Shown here: piece by piece, positions 1-5,753 of the stretch
Numbering within the stretch: position 1 is the stretch's first letter
How the letters are laid out: every line of letters starts with the position of its first letter
Assembly (NCBI GenBank): GCA_022712235.1
Contig: JALAGW010000364.1
Coordinates: forward strand, 1-6,245
From: Brevundimonas sp.
Lineage (GTDB): Bacteria > Pseudomonadota > Alphaproteobacteria > Caulobacterales > Caulobacteraceae
Direction: 5' to 3'
Length of the DNA stretch: 6,245 bases
The notes under the pieces: generated by a model
The model's input: only the letters and a program-made list of their open reading frames with translations
Database searches by the model: none
What the model was told of the DNA's origin: nothing
Made by a program: the position numbers and the translations under genes

Positions 1-187
1 CTCCGCGCCAGTCGCTGAGACCAGCGCCGCGCGGCGCGTCGGGGGCGGACGGCGGCGGCGGCGGCGGCGGAGGAGGAGGCGGCGTGGTCGCGCAGCTCGC
101 GAGCAGGGCCGTCGCCAGCAGGCTCGGAACCAGGACGCGAAGCCCCCTCGCCTTGGATCGCGAAATACCGGCCGACGAGCGTGACAT
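1..187 (-). CDS. N-terminus of a predicted lipoprotein with a polyproline run (partial, runs off left edge)
   Basis: Reading leftward from the ATG at 185-187 gives 62 codons open to the window edge. Residues 1-31 form a lipoprotein signal: a basic n-region rich in Arg, Ser and Lys (to about residue 17), a hydrophobic core ending LLATALLASC, and Cys32 as the lipid-modified residue after a good lipobox (L-A-S-C). The mature chain starts ATT and then has 11 prolines in a row (codons 50-82), followed by a Ser/Ala/Pro/Gly linker and SDWRG at the edge. A proline tract after the acylated cysteine usually acts as a spacer between membrane and folded domain. The start is supported by a purine-rich ribosome site just upstream (191-199). 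The folded domain lies outside the window, so its function cannot be told. Lipoprotein sorting to inner or outer membrane is also undecided. It lies 160 bp downstream of the histidine kinase on the same strand and may or may not be co-transcribed. Confidence 0.75.
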   Translation of the reverse strand, partial: MSRSSAGISRSKARGLRVLVPSLLATALLASCATTPPPPPPPPPPPSAPDAPRGAGLSDWRG

Positions 188-190
188 GGG

Positions 191-199
191 CTCTCCCTC
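191..199 (-). promoter_or_regulatory. Ribosome binding site of the lipoprotein gene
   Basis: On the minus strand this reads GAGGGAGAG; its GAGG core (196-199) lies 8 bases before the ATG at 187. It is the main reason for choosing that start, since the gene is cut by the window edge and cannot be judged by length. Confidence 0.6.
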
Positions 200-227
200 A
201 CACAGGGTCGAAAAAGCCCCTCGCCCC

Positions 228-256
228 TAGGAAGCCCTACCGGCGCGCCGCGTCAA
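228..256 (-). promoter_or_regulatory. Candidate promoter of the lipoprotein gene
   Basis: Minus-strand TTGACGC at 250-256 matches exactly the -35 consensus described for Caulobacter housekeeping sigma (TTGACGS). With a 14-base spacer the -10 position is GCTTCCTA (228-235), only a partial match to GCTANAWC. It would start transcription near position 222, about 35 bases before the ATG. The strong -35 and weak -10 make this a tentative call. The rest of the 188-347 gap shows no gene and no convincing terminator. Confidence 0.3.
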
Positions 257-347
257 CCCCGGCGGGCGGCGACAAGGTTCGCCCGACCGCGTCATGCGGC
301 GTCCGCGCCGGCGTCCCCGCACGCGTCTGGGGCCTCGACATCCGGCG

Positions 348-1646
348 TCAGCGCCCGGACAGAGCCTGGGCCAGGGCCGGGATCTGCAGGGGCTTGGTCA
401 GGTATTCGAGGAAGCCCGCCTCGCGTCCGCGCCGTATGTCGGCGAAGGCGGCGCTGGCCGACAGGGCCAGAACGGGAAGGCCGCGCGTCAGCGGGTCTTC
501 GGCCAGCCGCGCCTTGACCTCGAACCCGTCCATGCCCGGCAGGTTGATGTCCAGGATGACGACGTCGGGCCGCAGGTCGCGGGCCAGGGCCAGACCCTCC
601 AGCCCCGTTTCGGCGACATGCAGCCGCATCCCGCCCAGGGCGGTGATCACATGGCGCATCAGGGCGATGTTGGACGGATTGTCCTCGACATAGAGCAGGG
701 TGGCGTCGGGCAGGGTCATCGTCGGCGCGAACGAAGCCGTCACCGTCCGTGGCGCCTCGGTCGCGGCCGGCAGGCGGATGGTGAAGACCGCCCCTTCGCC
801 CTCTCGGCTATCGCCGCCCAGCTGCCCGCCCATGGCCTCGATCAGACGCCGCGCCTCGGCCAGGCCCAGGCCCGCGCCCGGCACCTCCGAGGCTTCGCGC
901 CCCAGACGATTGAAGGGTTGGAACAGGCCGTCCATGCGCGCGGCGGGCAGGCCCGGCCCGGTGTCATGCACGCTGAGGCTGACCCCGTCGGCCGACTGAC
1001 GCGCCTCGATCAGCACCGCGCCGCCGGGACGGTTATATTTGACCGCATTGGCGATCAGGGCGGTCAACACCTGACGCAGGCGCTCGCGGTCGGCCAGGGC
1101 GGCCAGCCCGGCGACGGGCGGCGGCTCGCGCAGTTCGATTCCCGCCGCCTCGGCCATGGGATGCAGGGCCTCGCAGACCTGTCGCGCCACCAGCAGGGGA
1201 TCGACGCGCTCTACATTCAAGGCCAGACGCCCGCCCTCGATATCGGCCAGGTTCAGCACCTCGTCGACCAGGGTCAGCAGCCGGGCGCCGGCGGCGCGAA
1301 TCTGCTCCAGGGCCAGATGCTGGCGATGGGTCAGAGGCTCCTGCGCCTCGTTCATCCGCATCAGGTCGGCAAAGCCGATGACGGCGTTCAGCGGGGTGCG
1401 CAGTTCGTGGCTCATGCTGGCCAGGAACTCGGTCTTGGCCCGGTGCGCCGCCTCGACCTGGGCGGCCTGGCCCTCGGCAGCGGCCAGGGCGGTCTGAAGC
1501 TCACGCGCGCGCTGCTCGGTCCGCGCCTCCAGGGTGGCGTTCAGCCGCCGCAAGGTCGCCGCCTCGCGCCGGGCCCTGATCGCGAGCCTTATCCCCGCCC
1601 AGCAGCCGGACAAGGCCAGAGCGACCACCACCAGAACGAGTTCCAT
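348..1646 (-). CDS. Membrane-anchored hybrid histidine kinase with C-terminal receiver domain
   Basis: A 432-residue protein that should autophosphorylate on His and pass the phosphate to its own receiver Asp. Order of parts: one N-terminal membrane segment (about 2-23) followed by basic residues; a charged, coiled-coil-like stretch (about 28-70); a HisKA domain with the H box SMSHELRTPLN and phospho-acceptor His80; a HATPase_c domain with N-box Asn200 (IANAVKYN), G1 box DTGPG (228-232), F box LFQPF (241-245) and G2 box GAGLGL (257-262); then a receiver with acidic pocket Glu321-Asp322, phospho-acceptor Asp366 (DINLPGMDG), Ser396 and Lys418 (TKPL). All catalytic residues are present. There is no PAS, GAF, HAMP or periplasmic domain, so the input is unclear, and no HPt domain, so any relay to an output regulator needs a separate protein. 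The ATG at 1646 follows a near-perfect ribosome site. It is transcribed in the same direction as DUF4167, 82 bp downstream of it. Confidence 0.95.
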   Translation of the reverse strand: MELVLVVVALALSGCWAGIRLAIRARREAATLRRLNATLEARTEQRARELQTALAAAEGQAAQVEAAHRAKTEFLASMSHELRTPLNAVIGFADLMRMNEAQEPLTHRQHLALEQIRAAGARLLTLVDEVLNLADIEGGRLALNVERVDPLLVARQVCEALHPMAEAAGIELREPPPVAGLAALADRERLRQVLTALIANAVKYNRPGGAVLIEARQSADGVSLSVHDTGPGLPAARMDGLFQPFNRLGREASEVPGAGLGLAEARRLIEAMGGQLGGDSREGEGAVFTIRLPAATEAPRTVTASFAPTMTLPDATLLYVEDNPSNIALMRHVITALGGMRLHVAETGLEGLALARDLRPDVVILDINLPGMDGFEVKARLAEDPLTRGLPVLALSASAAFADIRRGREAGFLEYLTKPLQIPALAQALSGR

Positions 1647-1652
1647 CGCACG

Positions 1653-1658
1653 TCCTCC
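1653..1658 (-). promoter_or_regulatory. Ribosome binding site of the hybrid kinase
   Basis: Minus-strand GGAGGA, 6 bases before the ATG at 1646. It is the strongest Shine-Dalgarno sequence in the window and fixes the kinase start, which leaves only a very short N-terminus before the membrane segment. Confidence 0.75.
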
Positions 1659-1677
1659 CGATAGATCGAGAGTGACG

Positions 1678-1700
1678 CTTATAGATTGCGGTTATGTAAA
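1678..1700 (-). promoter_or_regulatory. Candidate promoter of the hybrid kinase
   Basis: The 82-bp gap between the DUF4167 stop and the kinase start is locally AT-rich. On the minus strand it holds TCTATAAG (1678-1685), a 6 of 8 match to the Caulobacter-type -10 GCTANAWC, and TTTACAT (1694-1700), a partial -35 match with an 8-base spacer, shorter than usual. Transcription would start near 1672, before the ribosome site at 1653-1658. Tentative; the kinase could instead be read through from DUF4167. Confidence 0.3.
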
Positions 1701-1703
1701 TAT

Positions 1704-1722
1704 GCGCGCTAAAGTTGCGCGC
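1704..1722 (-). terminator. Possible hairpin after the DUF4167 gene
   Basis: Two GCGCGC arms (1704-1709 and 1717-1722) around a 7-base loop can form a 6-bp all-GC stem, just after the DUF4167 stop at 1729-1731. Only a short AT-rich stretch and no T-run follows on the minus strand, so it is a weak intrinsic terminator at best. It may also act as an RNA 3' end or as a binding site upstream of the kinase promoter. Confidence 0.3.
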
Positions 1723-1728
1723 CGACGA

Positions 1729-2682
1729 TCAGCCCTCGTCGGCGGCGGGCTCGACCTTGCGACGCGGCGCGCGACGCTTGGGCGCCGGAGCCTCGTCCGC
1801 GACCTCGGCCTCATCCGAAGCCGCAGGACGCGTCAGGAAGCCGGGCAGGCCCATGCCGTCGCTGACGTCGCCGTCGGCGGGCGCTTCCGCCGGGGCGCGT
1901 TCGGCGCGCGAACGGCGCGGGGCGCGGGCCGGACGGGCCTCGACCTCTGCGGCGACAGGTGCGGGCTCTGCAGCGGCAGTTTCAGGGGCGGCGTCGGGGG
2001 CGTATTCCGCCTCGGCCAGGGCGCGGGCCTCATCCTCGGGCGTGGCCTCGCCGGCCTCGAAGCGACGGTTGCGTTCCTCGCGGCGGCGCTCCCAGCGCTC
2101 GCGGCGGGTTTCGCGACGGCCGCCTTCGCGGTCGCCCTCCGCGCGGGGTTCGCGGTCATTGTCACGCGGCTCGCGCGGTTCACGATCCCGGTCGCGGTTG
2201 TTGTCGCGATCCCGATTGTAGGCGCGGTCACGGTCGCGGTTGGCGTCGCGTTCGGCGCGCTCGGCCTGACGACGGGCCTCGTCCTCGGCCTTCTGTTGTT
2301 CGGCGGCTGCGGCGGCGATGATGGCGGCGGCCTGGGCGCCCGACTCGTCTTCGAAGTCGATATCAAAGCCCTGACCGGCCAGTTCGCGCTGGGCGATCTC
2401 GCTCACCGGGCGCTGCGGCTGCAGGGCGCGCAGAACACGGAAATAGTGTTCGGCGTGCTGGGTGTAGTTCTCGGCCAGCACCCGGTCGCCGGCGGCCGAG
2501 GCGTCGCGCGCCAGCTGCATGTAGCGCTCATAGACGGTCTGGGCGTTGCCGCGGACCTTGATGTTCTCGGGGCCCTGCGAATCCCACGACCGGTTCGGGT
2601 TGGTGGCGTTGGCGTTGTTGCCGCCGCCGCCGGGCTTCCGGTTGCGTCCGCGCTGACGCTTCATGCCCTTGAAATCTCTCAT
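1729..2682 (-). CDS. DUF4167 domain protein, basic and largely disordered
   Basis: A 317-residue protein recognised by its N-terminal DUF4167 region (about residues 9-84): a basic lead (KRQRGRNRK), a Gly/Asn linker, then SQGPENIKVRGNAQ and a helical stretch with YMQLARDA, GDRVLAENY and QHAEHYFRVL. The rest is low complexity: an alanine-rich helix near 110-130, a long Arg/Asp/Glu segment with repeated RD and RE pairs (about 130-215), an Ala/Pro/Glu segment, a short GMGLPGFLTRPA block (about 276-287) and a basic tail. DUF4167 is found mainly in Alphaproteobacteria, often beside prmC, and its function is not known. Basic ends and RD repeats suggest nucleic-acid or ribosome association; that is inference. 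The start is uncertain: ATG at 2682 or ATG at 2664 (residue 7, MKRQRGRN), both with poor ribosome sites. The second would fit the conserved domain edge equally well. Confidence 0.92.
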   Translation of the reverse strand: MRDFKGMKRQRGRNRKPGGGGNNANATNPNRSWDSQGPENIKVRGNAQTVYERYMQLARDASAAGDRVLAENYTQHAEHYFRVLRALQPQRPVSEIAQRELAGQGFDIDFEDESGAQAAAIIAAAAAEQQKAEDEARRQAERAERDANRDRDRAYNRDRDNNRDRDREPREPRDNDREPRAEGDREGGRRETRRERWERRREERNRRFEAGEATPEDEARALAEAEYAPDAAPETAAAEPAPVAAEVEARPARAPRRSRAERAPAEAPADGDVSDGMGLPGFLTRPAASDEAEVADEAPAPKRRAPRRKVEPAADEG

Positions 2683-2964
2683 CGGAGCTTACCGTGCTGG
2701 TGCGGGCCGCCGTCGTTCAAGGACGGGCAGGACCCAGTTCGTCGTTCCGTTCGGTCGGGGCCAATCCCCGTATCGATGTGCTCGGAAAACCGTTCGCCGC
2801 CCTGTGGTCCGCCGAACCGACCGGCCCGACCGTCACTGGCCCAGACGCGCTTGAGCGAGCAAACCTGCCCGAAAAGGATGCGTTTGAGTGGGAGACAAGA
2901 AAGGACTTAGCGCGCGACGAAGCGGTTTCCAAGGCTTTTGTTGCGCGACCTTTTGCGACCCGGA
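2683..2964 (-). other. Non-coding leader between prmC and DUF4167
   Basis: These 282 bases hold no convincing gene. A 71-codon open frame on the minus strand (2717-2932) has no ribosome site or recognisable motif. The prmC-proximal part (about 2840-2960) is less GC-rich than the coding DNA around it, as expected of a promoter region. There is a small perfect hairpin (CGGGG, 5-base loop, CCCCG, 2756-2770) and several GGTCGG/CCGACC words that could pair over 2750-2835, so a transcript starting near 2900 would carry a structured leader of about 200 bases before the DUF4167 start. Confidence 0.5.
2904..2932 (-). promoter_or_regulatory. Candidate promoter for DUF4167
   Basis: Minus-strand GCTAAGTC (2904-2911) matches 7 of 8 positions of the Caulobacter-type -10 GCTANAWC. 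TTGGAAA (2926-2932) sits 14 bases upstream and keeps the TTG of the -35 element but little else. This would let DUF4167 be expressed apart from prmC, with a leader of roughly 215 bases. Based on matching by eye only. Confidence 0.35.
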
Positions 2965-3861
2965 TCAGGCCTCGGGGATCGGATCGACGCGCGGATCGGG
3001 GCCGTTGGTGACGACGCGGTCGCGCTCGCCCAGGTCCTTGACCACCTTGACCCCGGTGAAGCCCGCCGCCTCGAACAGGGCCTTGACCGCCTCGCCCTGA
3101 TCCCAGCCGATCTCGACCGCGAAGACGCCTTCGGGCCGCAGGATGCGCGCGATCTCGGGGGCCAGATCACGATAGGGCTGCAGACCGTCCGGGCCGCCGT
3201 CCAGCGCCAGATGCGGATCATGCTCACGCACTTCCGGGTCCAGACCGGCGATGTCGGCGGTCGGGATATAGGGCGGGTTGGACACCACCAGGTCGAAGCT
3301 GTCGTCGGCGAAGCCCGTCGCCCACTCCGTGCGGATGAAGGTGCAACGGTCGTTCAGATCCAGGTTGGCGGCGTTCTCGCGCGCCACGGCGAGGGCCTCG
3401 GTCGAGATGTCCGTGCCGACGCCGCGCGCGCCGGGGCGCTCCATCAGGGTCGCCAGCAGGATGGCGCCCGAGCCGGTGCCCAGATCGATGAAGTCGAAGG
3501 CGCGGTGCGGTGCATAGGCGCGGACAATGACGTCAAGCAGGGTCTCGGTGTCGGGGCGCGGGCTGAGCACGTCGGGGGTGACGTTCAGCATGATCTTCCA
3601 GAAGCCCTTCTTGCCCAGGATGCGCGACACCGGCTCGCGCTTCAGGCGACGCGCGACCATGACCTCCAGGGCGGCGAACTTGTCCGCCTCGATGACGCGG
3701 TAGGGGTCGGTCAGGATGTCGACGCGGCCGGCGCCGGTCGCGGCCTCCAGCAGCAGGCGGGCGTCGATCGACGGGCTGTCGATGCCGGCGGCTTTGAACT
3801 GGGCTTGCGCGCCCTTCCAGGCGGAGAGCAAGGTCGGGGCGGCGGGGGCGTTTTCGGACAT
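2965..3861 (-). CDS. prmC: Peptide chain release factor N5-glutamine methyltransferase
   Basis: PrmC (HemK) uses S-adenosylmethionine to methylate the glutamine side chain of the GGQ motif in RF1 and RF2, which speeds peptide release at stop codons; it is cytoplasmic. The 298-residue length fits the family. An N-terminal helical domain (about 1-90, with the EPVSRILGKKGFW segment typical of the family at 76-88) is followed by a Rossmann methyltransferase: SPRPDTE (100-106), glycine motif DLGTGSG (126-132), acidic Asp151 at the end of strand 2, and the catalytic NPPY (195-198) that binds the glutamine amide. The open frame runs on upstream to 4557, but that part is the shadow of the plus-strand membrane gene; the ATG at 3861 gives the normal N-terminus. 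No strong ribosome site precedes it. It is divergent from the BrkB-family gene across 72 bp, and its substrate gene prfA lies 1.9 kb away on the same strand. Confidence 0.97.
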   Translation of the reverse strand: MSENAPAAPTLLSAWKGAQAQFKAAGIDSPSIDARLLLEAATGAGRVDILTDPYRVIEADKFAALEVMVARRLKREPVSRILGKKGFWKIMLNVTPDVLSPRPDTETLLDVIVRAYAPHRAFDFIDLGTGSGAILLATLMERPGARGVGTDISTEALAVARENAANLDLNDRCTFIRTEWATGFADDSFDLVVSNPPYIPTADIAGLDPEVREHDPHLALDGGPDGLQPYRDLAPEIARILRPEGVFAVEIGWDQGEAVKALFEAAGFTGVKVVKDLGERDRVVTNGPDPRVDPIPEA

Positions 3862-3933
3862 GATCGCTGATTGGCCCCTGCTGCGGGCGATTTCAAGACG
3901 GAACGCAGCGGGAGCTTGGCCGTTGAGGGACGA

Positions 3934-5175
3934 ATGGGGATGCAGAACCTTCTGAAACGCGCGCCGCGGCGGCGCGGCGGCGGCGGCGCGATCTGGCGCT
4001 ATCTGGGCGCGGCGGCGGGCGGGCTGGCGGCAGGCGCCACGGCGGCGCATCTGCTCTATACGCAAGGCCACAAATACGGGGTCGAGCTGAGGCCCAAACG
4101 CCCCGAGCCCCTGCCCCCGCACGATCCCACGCCCGAGGGTTATGACGCCGAGGAGCCCGGTCGCGGGCGGCTGGCGCAGCATCCGACCCGCATTCCGCGC
4201 AAGGGCTGGACCGACATCGCCTGGCGAACCGGCATGGGCTATTTCGGCGACCGGGTCGGCTTCGTCGCCGGGGGCGTGACCTTCTTCATGCTGCTGGCCC
4301 TGTTCCCGACGCTCGGCGCCTTCGTCACCATCTATGGCCTGTTCGCCGATCCGGCCGACGCCTGGAACCAGCTCAGCTTCCTCTATGAGGTGCTGCCGTC
4401 GAACGTGGCCCAGTTCCTGGGCGCCGAGATGACCCGGCTGGCGGGCGGCTCGACCGGGCAGTTGACCTTCACCCTGGTCTGGACCCTGGCCCTGTCGCTG
4501 ATGGCGGCCAACGGCGGGGTGAAGACCCTCTTCTATGGGCTGAACCTCGCCTATCACGAGGTCGAGCGACGCAATATCCTGACCTACAACCTGCTGTGCA
4601 TGGGGGTCACGGTCTCGGGTCTGCTAGCGGTGCTGCTCAGCTCGGCCCTGGTGGTCGGCGTGCCCGTGGTCCTGTCGGTCTTCGGGCTGGAGGAGGAGTG
4701 GGCCCATCTGGCGCCGCTGCGCTGGCCGCTTCTCTATTTCGGCTATGTCGCGGCCCTGGCCCTGATCTATCGTATCGGGCCGTGCCGGGCGCGGGCGCGC
4801 TGGCGCTGGCTGACGCCGGGCGCCCTGTTCGCGGCGGCGCTGAGCCTGCTGGTGTCCTTCCTGTTCAGCTGGTTCCTGACCACCTTCGTCCGCACCGATT
4901 CCTACGGTCCCCTGGCCGCGGCCATGGGCTTCCTGCTGTGGACCTGGTTCTCGGTGCAGGTGATCCTGATGGGCGCCCGGCTGAACGCCGAGATCGAGCA
5001 TCAGACGGCGCTGGACACCACCACCGGCGCCCCCCTGCCCCTCGGCGAGCGCGGCGCGGTCATGGCGGATTCCGTAGGCCCGCGCCGGGGCAATCCGGCG
5101 GCCCTGGCCTTTACGCTGAAATACGCCGAAGCCCTGGGGGACCGGGTGCTGAAGCGGCGGTCGAGGCAAAGATAA
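3934..5175 (+). CDS. YihY/BrkB (UPF0761) family multi-pass membrane protein
   Basis: A 413-residue inner-membrane protein. The family core runs from about residue 92 (GWTDIAWRTG) through the signature DRVGFVAGGVTFFMLLALFP (106-125), several hydrophobic segments, and the C-terminal signature YGPLAAAMGFLLWTWFSVQ followed by MGARLNAEIEH. About six core membrane segments are visible. The family was once called ribonuclease BN (tRNA processing), an assignment now considered wrong; its role is unknown, with suggested links to transport or envelope function. Odd here is the N-terminus: an additional hydrophobic segment (about 20-42) and a Pro-rich charged linker (about 54-90) precede the core. Start: ATG 3934 or ATG 3940, with GAGGGA at 3925-3930 better spaced for 3940; a TTG at 3871 in the same frame is unlikely. 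The C-terminus is a basic tail (KRRSRQR) whose stop lies where the G+C of the DNA drops. Confidence 0.93.
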   Translation: MGMQNLLKRAPRRRGGGGAIWRYLGAAAGGLAAGATAAHLLYTQGHKYGVELRPKRPEPLPPHDPTPEGYDAEEPGRGRLAQHPTRIPRKGWTDIAWRTGMGYFGDRVGFVAGGVTFFMLLALFPTLGAFVTIYGLFADPADAWNQLSFLYEVLPSNVAQFLGAEMTRLAGGSTGQLTFTLVWTLALSLMAANGGVKTLFYGLNLAYHEVERRNILTYNLLCMGVTVSGLLAVLLSSALVVGVPVVLSVFGLEEEWAHLAPLRWPLLYFGYVAALALIYRIGPCRARARWRWLTPGALFAAALSLLVSFLFSWFLTTFVRTDSYGPLAAAMGFLLWTWFSVQVILMGARLNAEIEHQTALDTTTGAPLPLGERGAVMADSVGPRRGNPAALAFTLKYAEALGDRVLKRRSRQR

Positions 5176-5192
5176 AATACCTGATCGCACGA

Positions 5193-5221
5193 TTTATATC
5201 ACCGCTACGTGATCATATACT
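5193..5221 (+). promoter_or_regulatory. Sigma70-like promoter of the P-loop gene, with internal dyad
   Basis: TTTATA (5193-5198), a 17-base spacer and TATACT (5216-5221) form a promoter of E. coli type, unlike the Caulobacter-type elements elsewhere in the window. The predicted start, about 7 bases after the -10, falls at or next to the A of the ATG at 5229, which suggests a leaderless messenger; no Shine-Dalgarno sequence is visible before that ATG. An inverted repeat, ATCAC (5198-5202) and GTGAT (5209-5213) with 6 bases between, lies inside the spacer and has the position expected of a repressor operator. Confidence 0.45.
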
Positions 5222-5228
5222 CGGCAAC

Positions 5229-5753
5229 ATGAAAGCAAACATCTACGCCCTTATCGGACCCGCTGATGCTGGGAAGTCTACGACCGTTGCCTATCTGACC
5301 GGCCGGACGGGGGGGCGCCCAGCCTCAAGAAGCGTTCTTCAAAACGGCGGCGGCTATCTCAGTGTCTGGTCGAAGACGATGGCTTGGCAGGAGGATGACA
5401 AGTCCCCCGCTGAAGCCATTGATGAAATCAAAAAATTCGTCGCGCGCTCAGCGGCCCGTAAGCCAAATATTTCTATCGGCACCATTAACGCGCTGATGAC
5501 GTTACGTTTCGACGCGTTTCGAAATCCCGGAATACCTAACTCGACTCTCCAGCCCCCAGCCGAAGAATACCTATCCGCATTTGTGAACGAAGGATGGGAA
5601 ATTTCTTCAATCGTCCTTTTTTGCGATGAAAAAGACGAACGAAGACATCACCTTGAACGCTTTGGTGCGCCGACGCTTTACTATCCCAATGCCACCTCCC
5701 GCTCTTACGAATCCATGGCAGGAGGCGTTAGGCGACACTTTAATTGGGCTTAG
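5229..5753 (+). CDS. Small P-loop NTPase-like protein of unknown function, foreign base composition
   Basis: A 174-residue protein I do not recognise. A first strand (ANIYALI) leads into a clean Walker A motif, GPADAGKST (10-18), so it probably binds a nucleotide. ISSIVLFCDE (about 125-134), a hydrophobic strand ending in Asp-Glu, could be the Walker B motif. Other marks are a Gly-Gly-Gly turn at 40-42, a charged helix near 60-75, PPAEEYLSAF (109-118), and an aromatic C-terminus with RFGAPTLYYP (144-153) and HFNWA at the end. No signal peptide, membrane segment or DNA-binding motif is seen. Codon use is unlike the neighbours: AGA, AGG, TTA, CTA and ATA all occur and many third positions are A or T. 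This points to recent acquisition. The start rests on the promoter and the Walker A position; the frame is open upstream, but only through the shadow of the membrane gene. It follows the BrkB-family gene by 53 bp, and its TAG overlaps the prfA stop. Confidence 0.8.
   Translation: MKANIYALIGPADAGKSTTVAYLTGRTGGRPASRSVLQNGGGYLSVWSKTMAWQEDDKSPAEAIDEIKKFVARSAARKPNISIGTINALMTLRFDAFRNPGIPNSTLQPPAEEYLSAFVNEGWEISSIVLFCDEKDERRHHLERFGAPTLYYPNATSRSYESMAGGVRRHFNWA

Noticed and set aside
1602..1646. Lipobox-like LSGC at residues 12-15 of the histidine kinase
   Set aside because: There is no basic n-region before the hydrophobic stretch, and basic residues follow it, so a plain membrane anchor is more likely than lipidation.
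294..1664. A 456-codon open frame on the plus strand
   Set aside because: It lies antisense over the histidine kinase, whose motifs are complete. The translation is Gly/Gln/Arg-rich without domains, as high-GC shadows usually are.
2160..2240. Tandem-looking cggtcgcg / cgatcccg words
   Set aside because: They are explained by the Arg-Asp repeats in the DUF4167 protein and are not a CRISPR or regulatory array.
1534..2910. A 458-codon plus-strand frame with Ala/Val/Gly-rich hydrophobic stretches
   Set aside because: It is antisense to the DUF4167 gene. The apparent membrane segments come from complementing Arg/Asp/Glu codons.
2717..2932. A 71-codon minus-strand frame between prmC and DUF4167
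   Set aside because: No ribosome site, no motif, Ser/Ala/Arg-rich, and it covers the candidate promoter of DUF4167.
2912..2956. Repeated GCGCGAC / GCGACC words after prmC as a terminator or repeat array
   Set aside because: They are direct and not inverted repeats, short and irregular, and give no stable hairpin with a T-run.
3862..4557. Upstream extension of the prmC frame to 530 codons
   Set aside because: The extra part is antisense to the membrane gene, low complexity, and not part of any PrmC. The ATG at 3861 gives the normal family length.
4596..5228. Upstream extension of the P-loop frame
   Set aside because: It overlaps the BrkB-family gene in another frame and is Gly/Arg/Pro-rich shadow sequence; the composition changes only near 5166.
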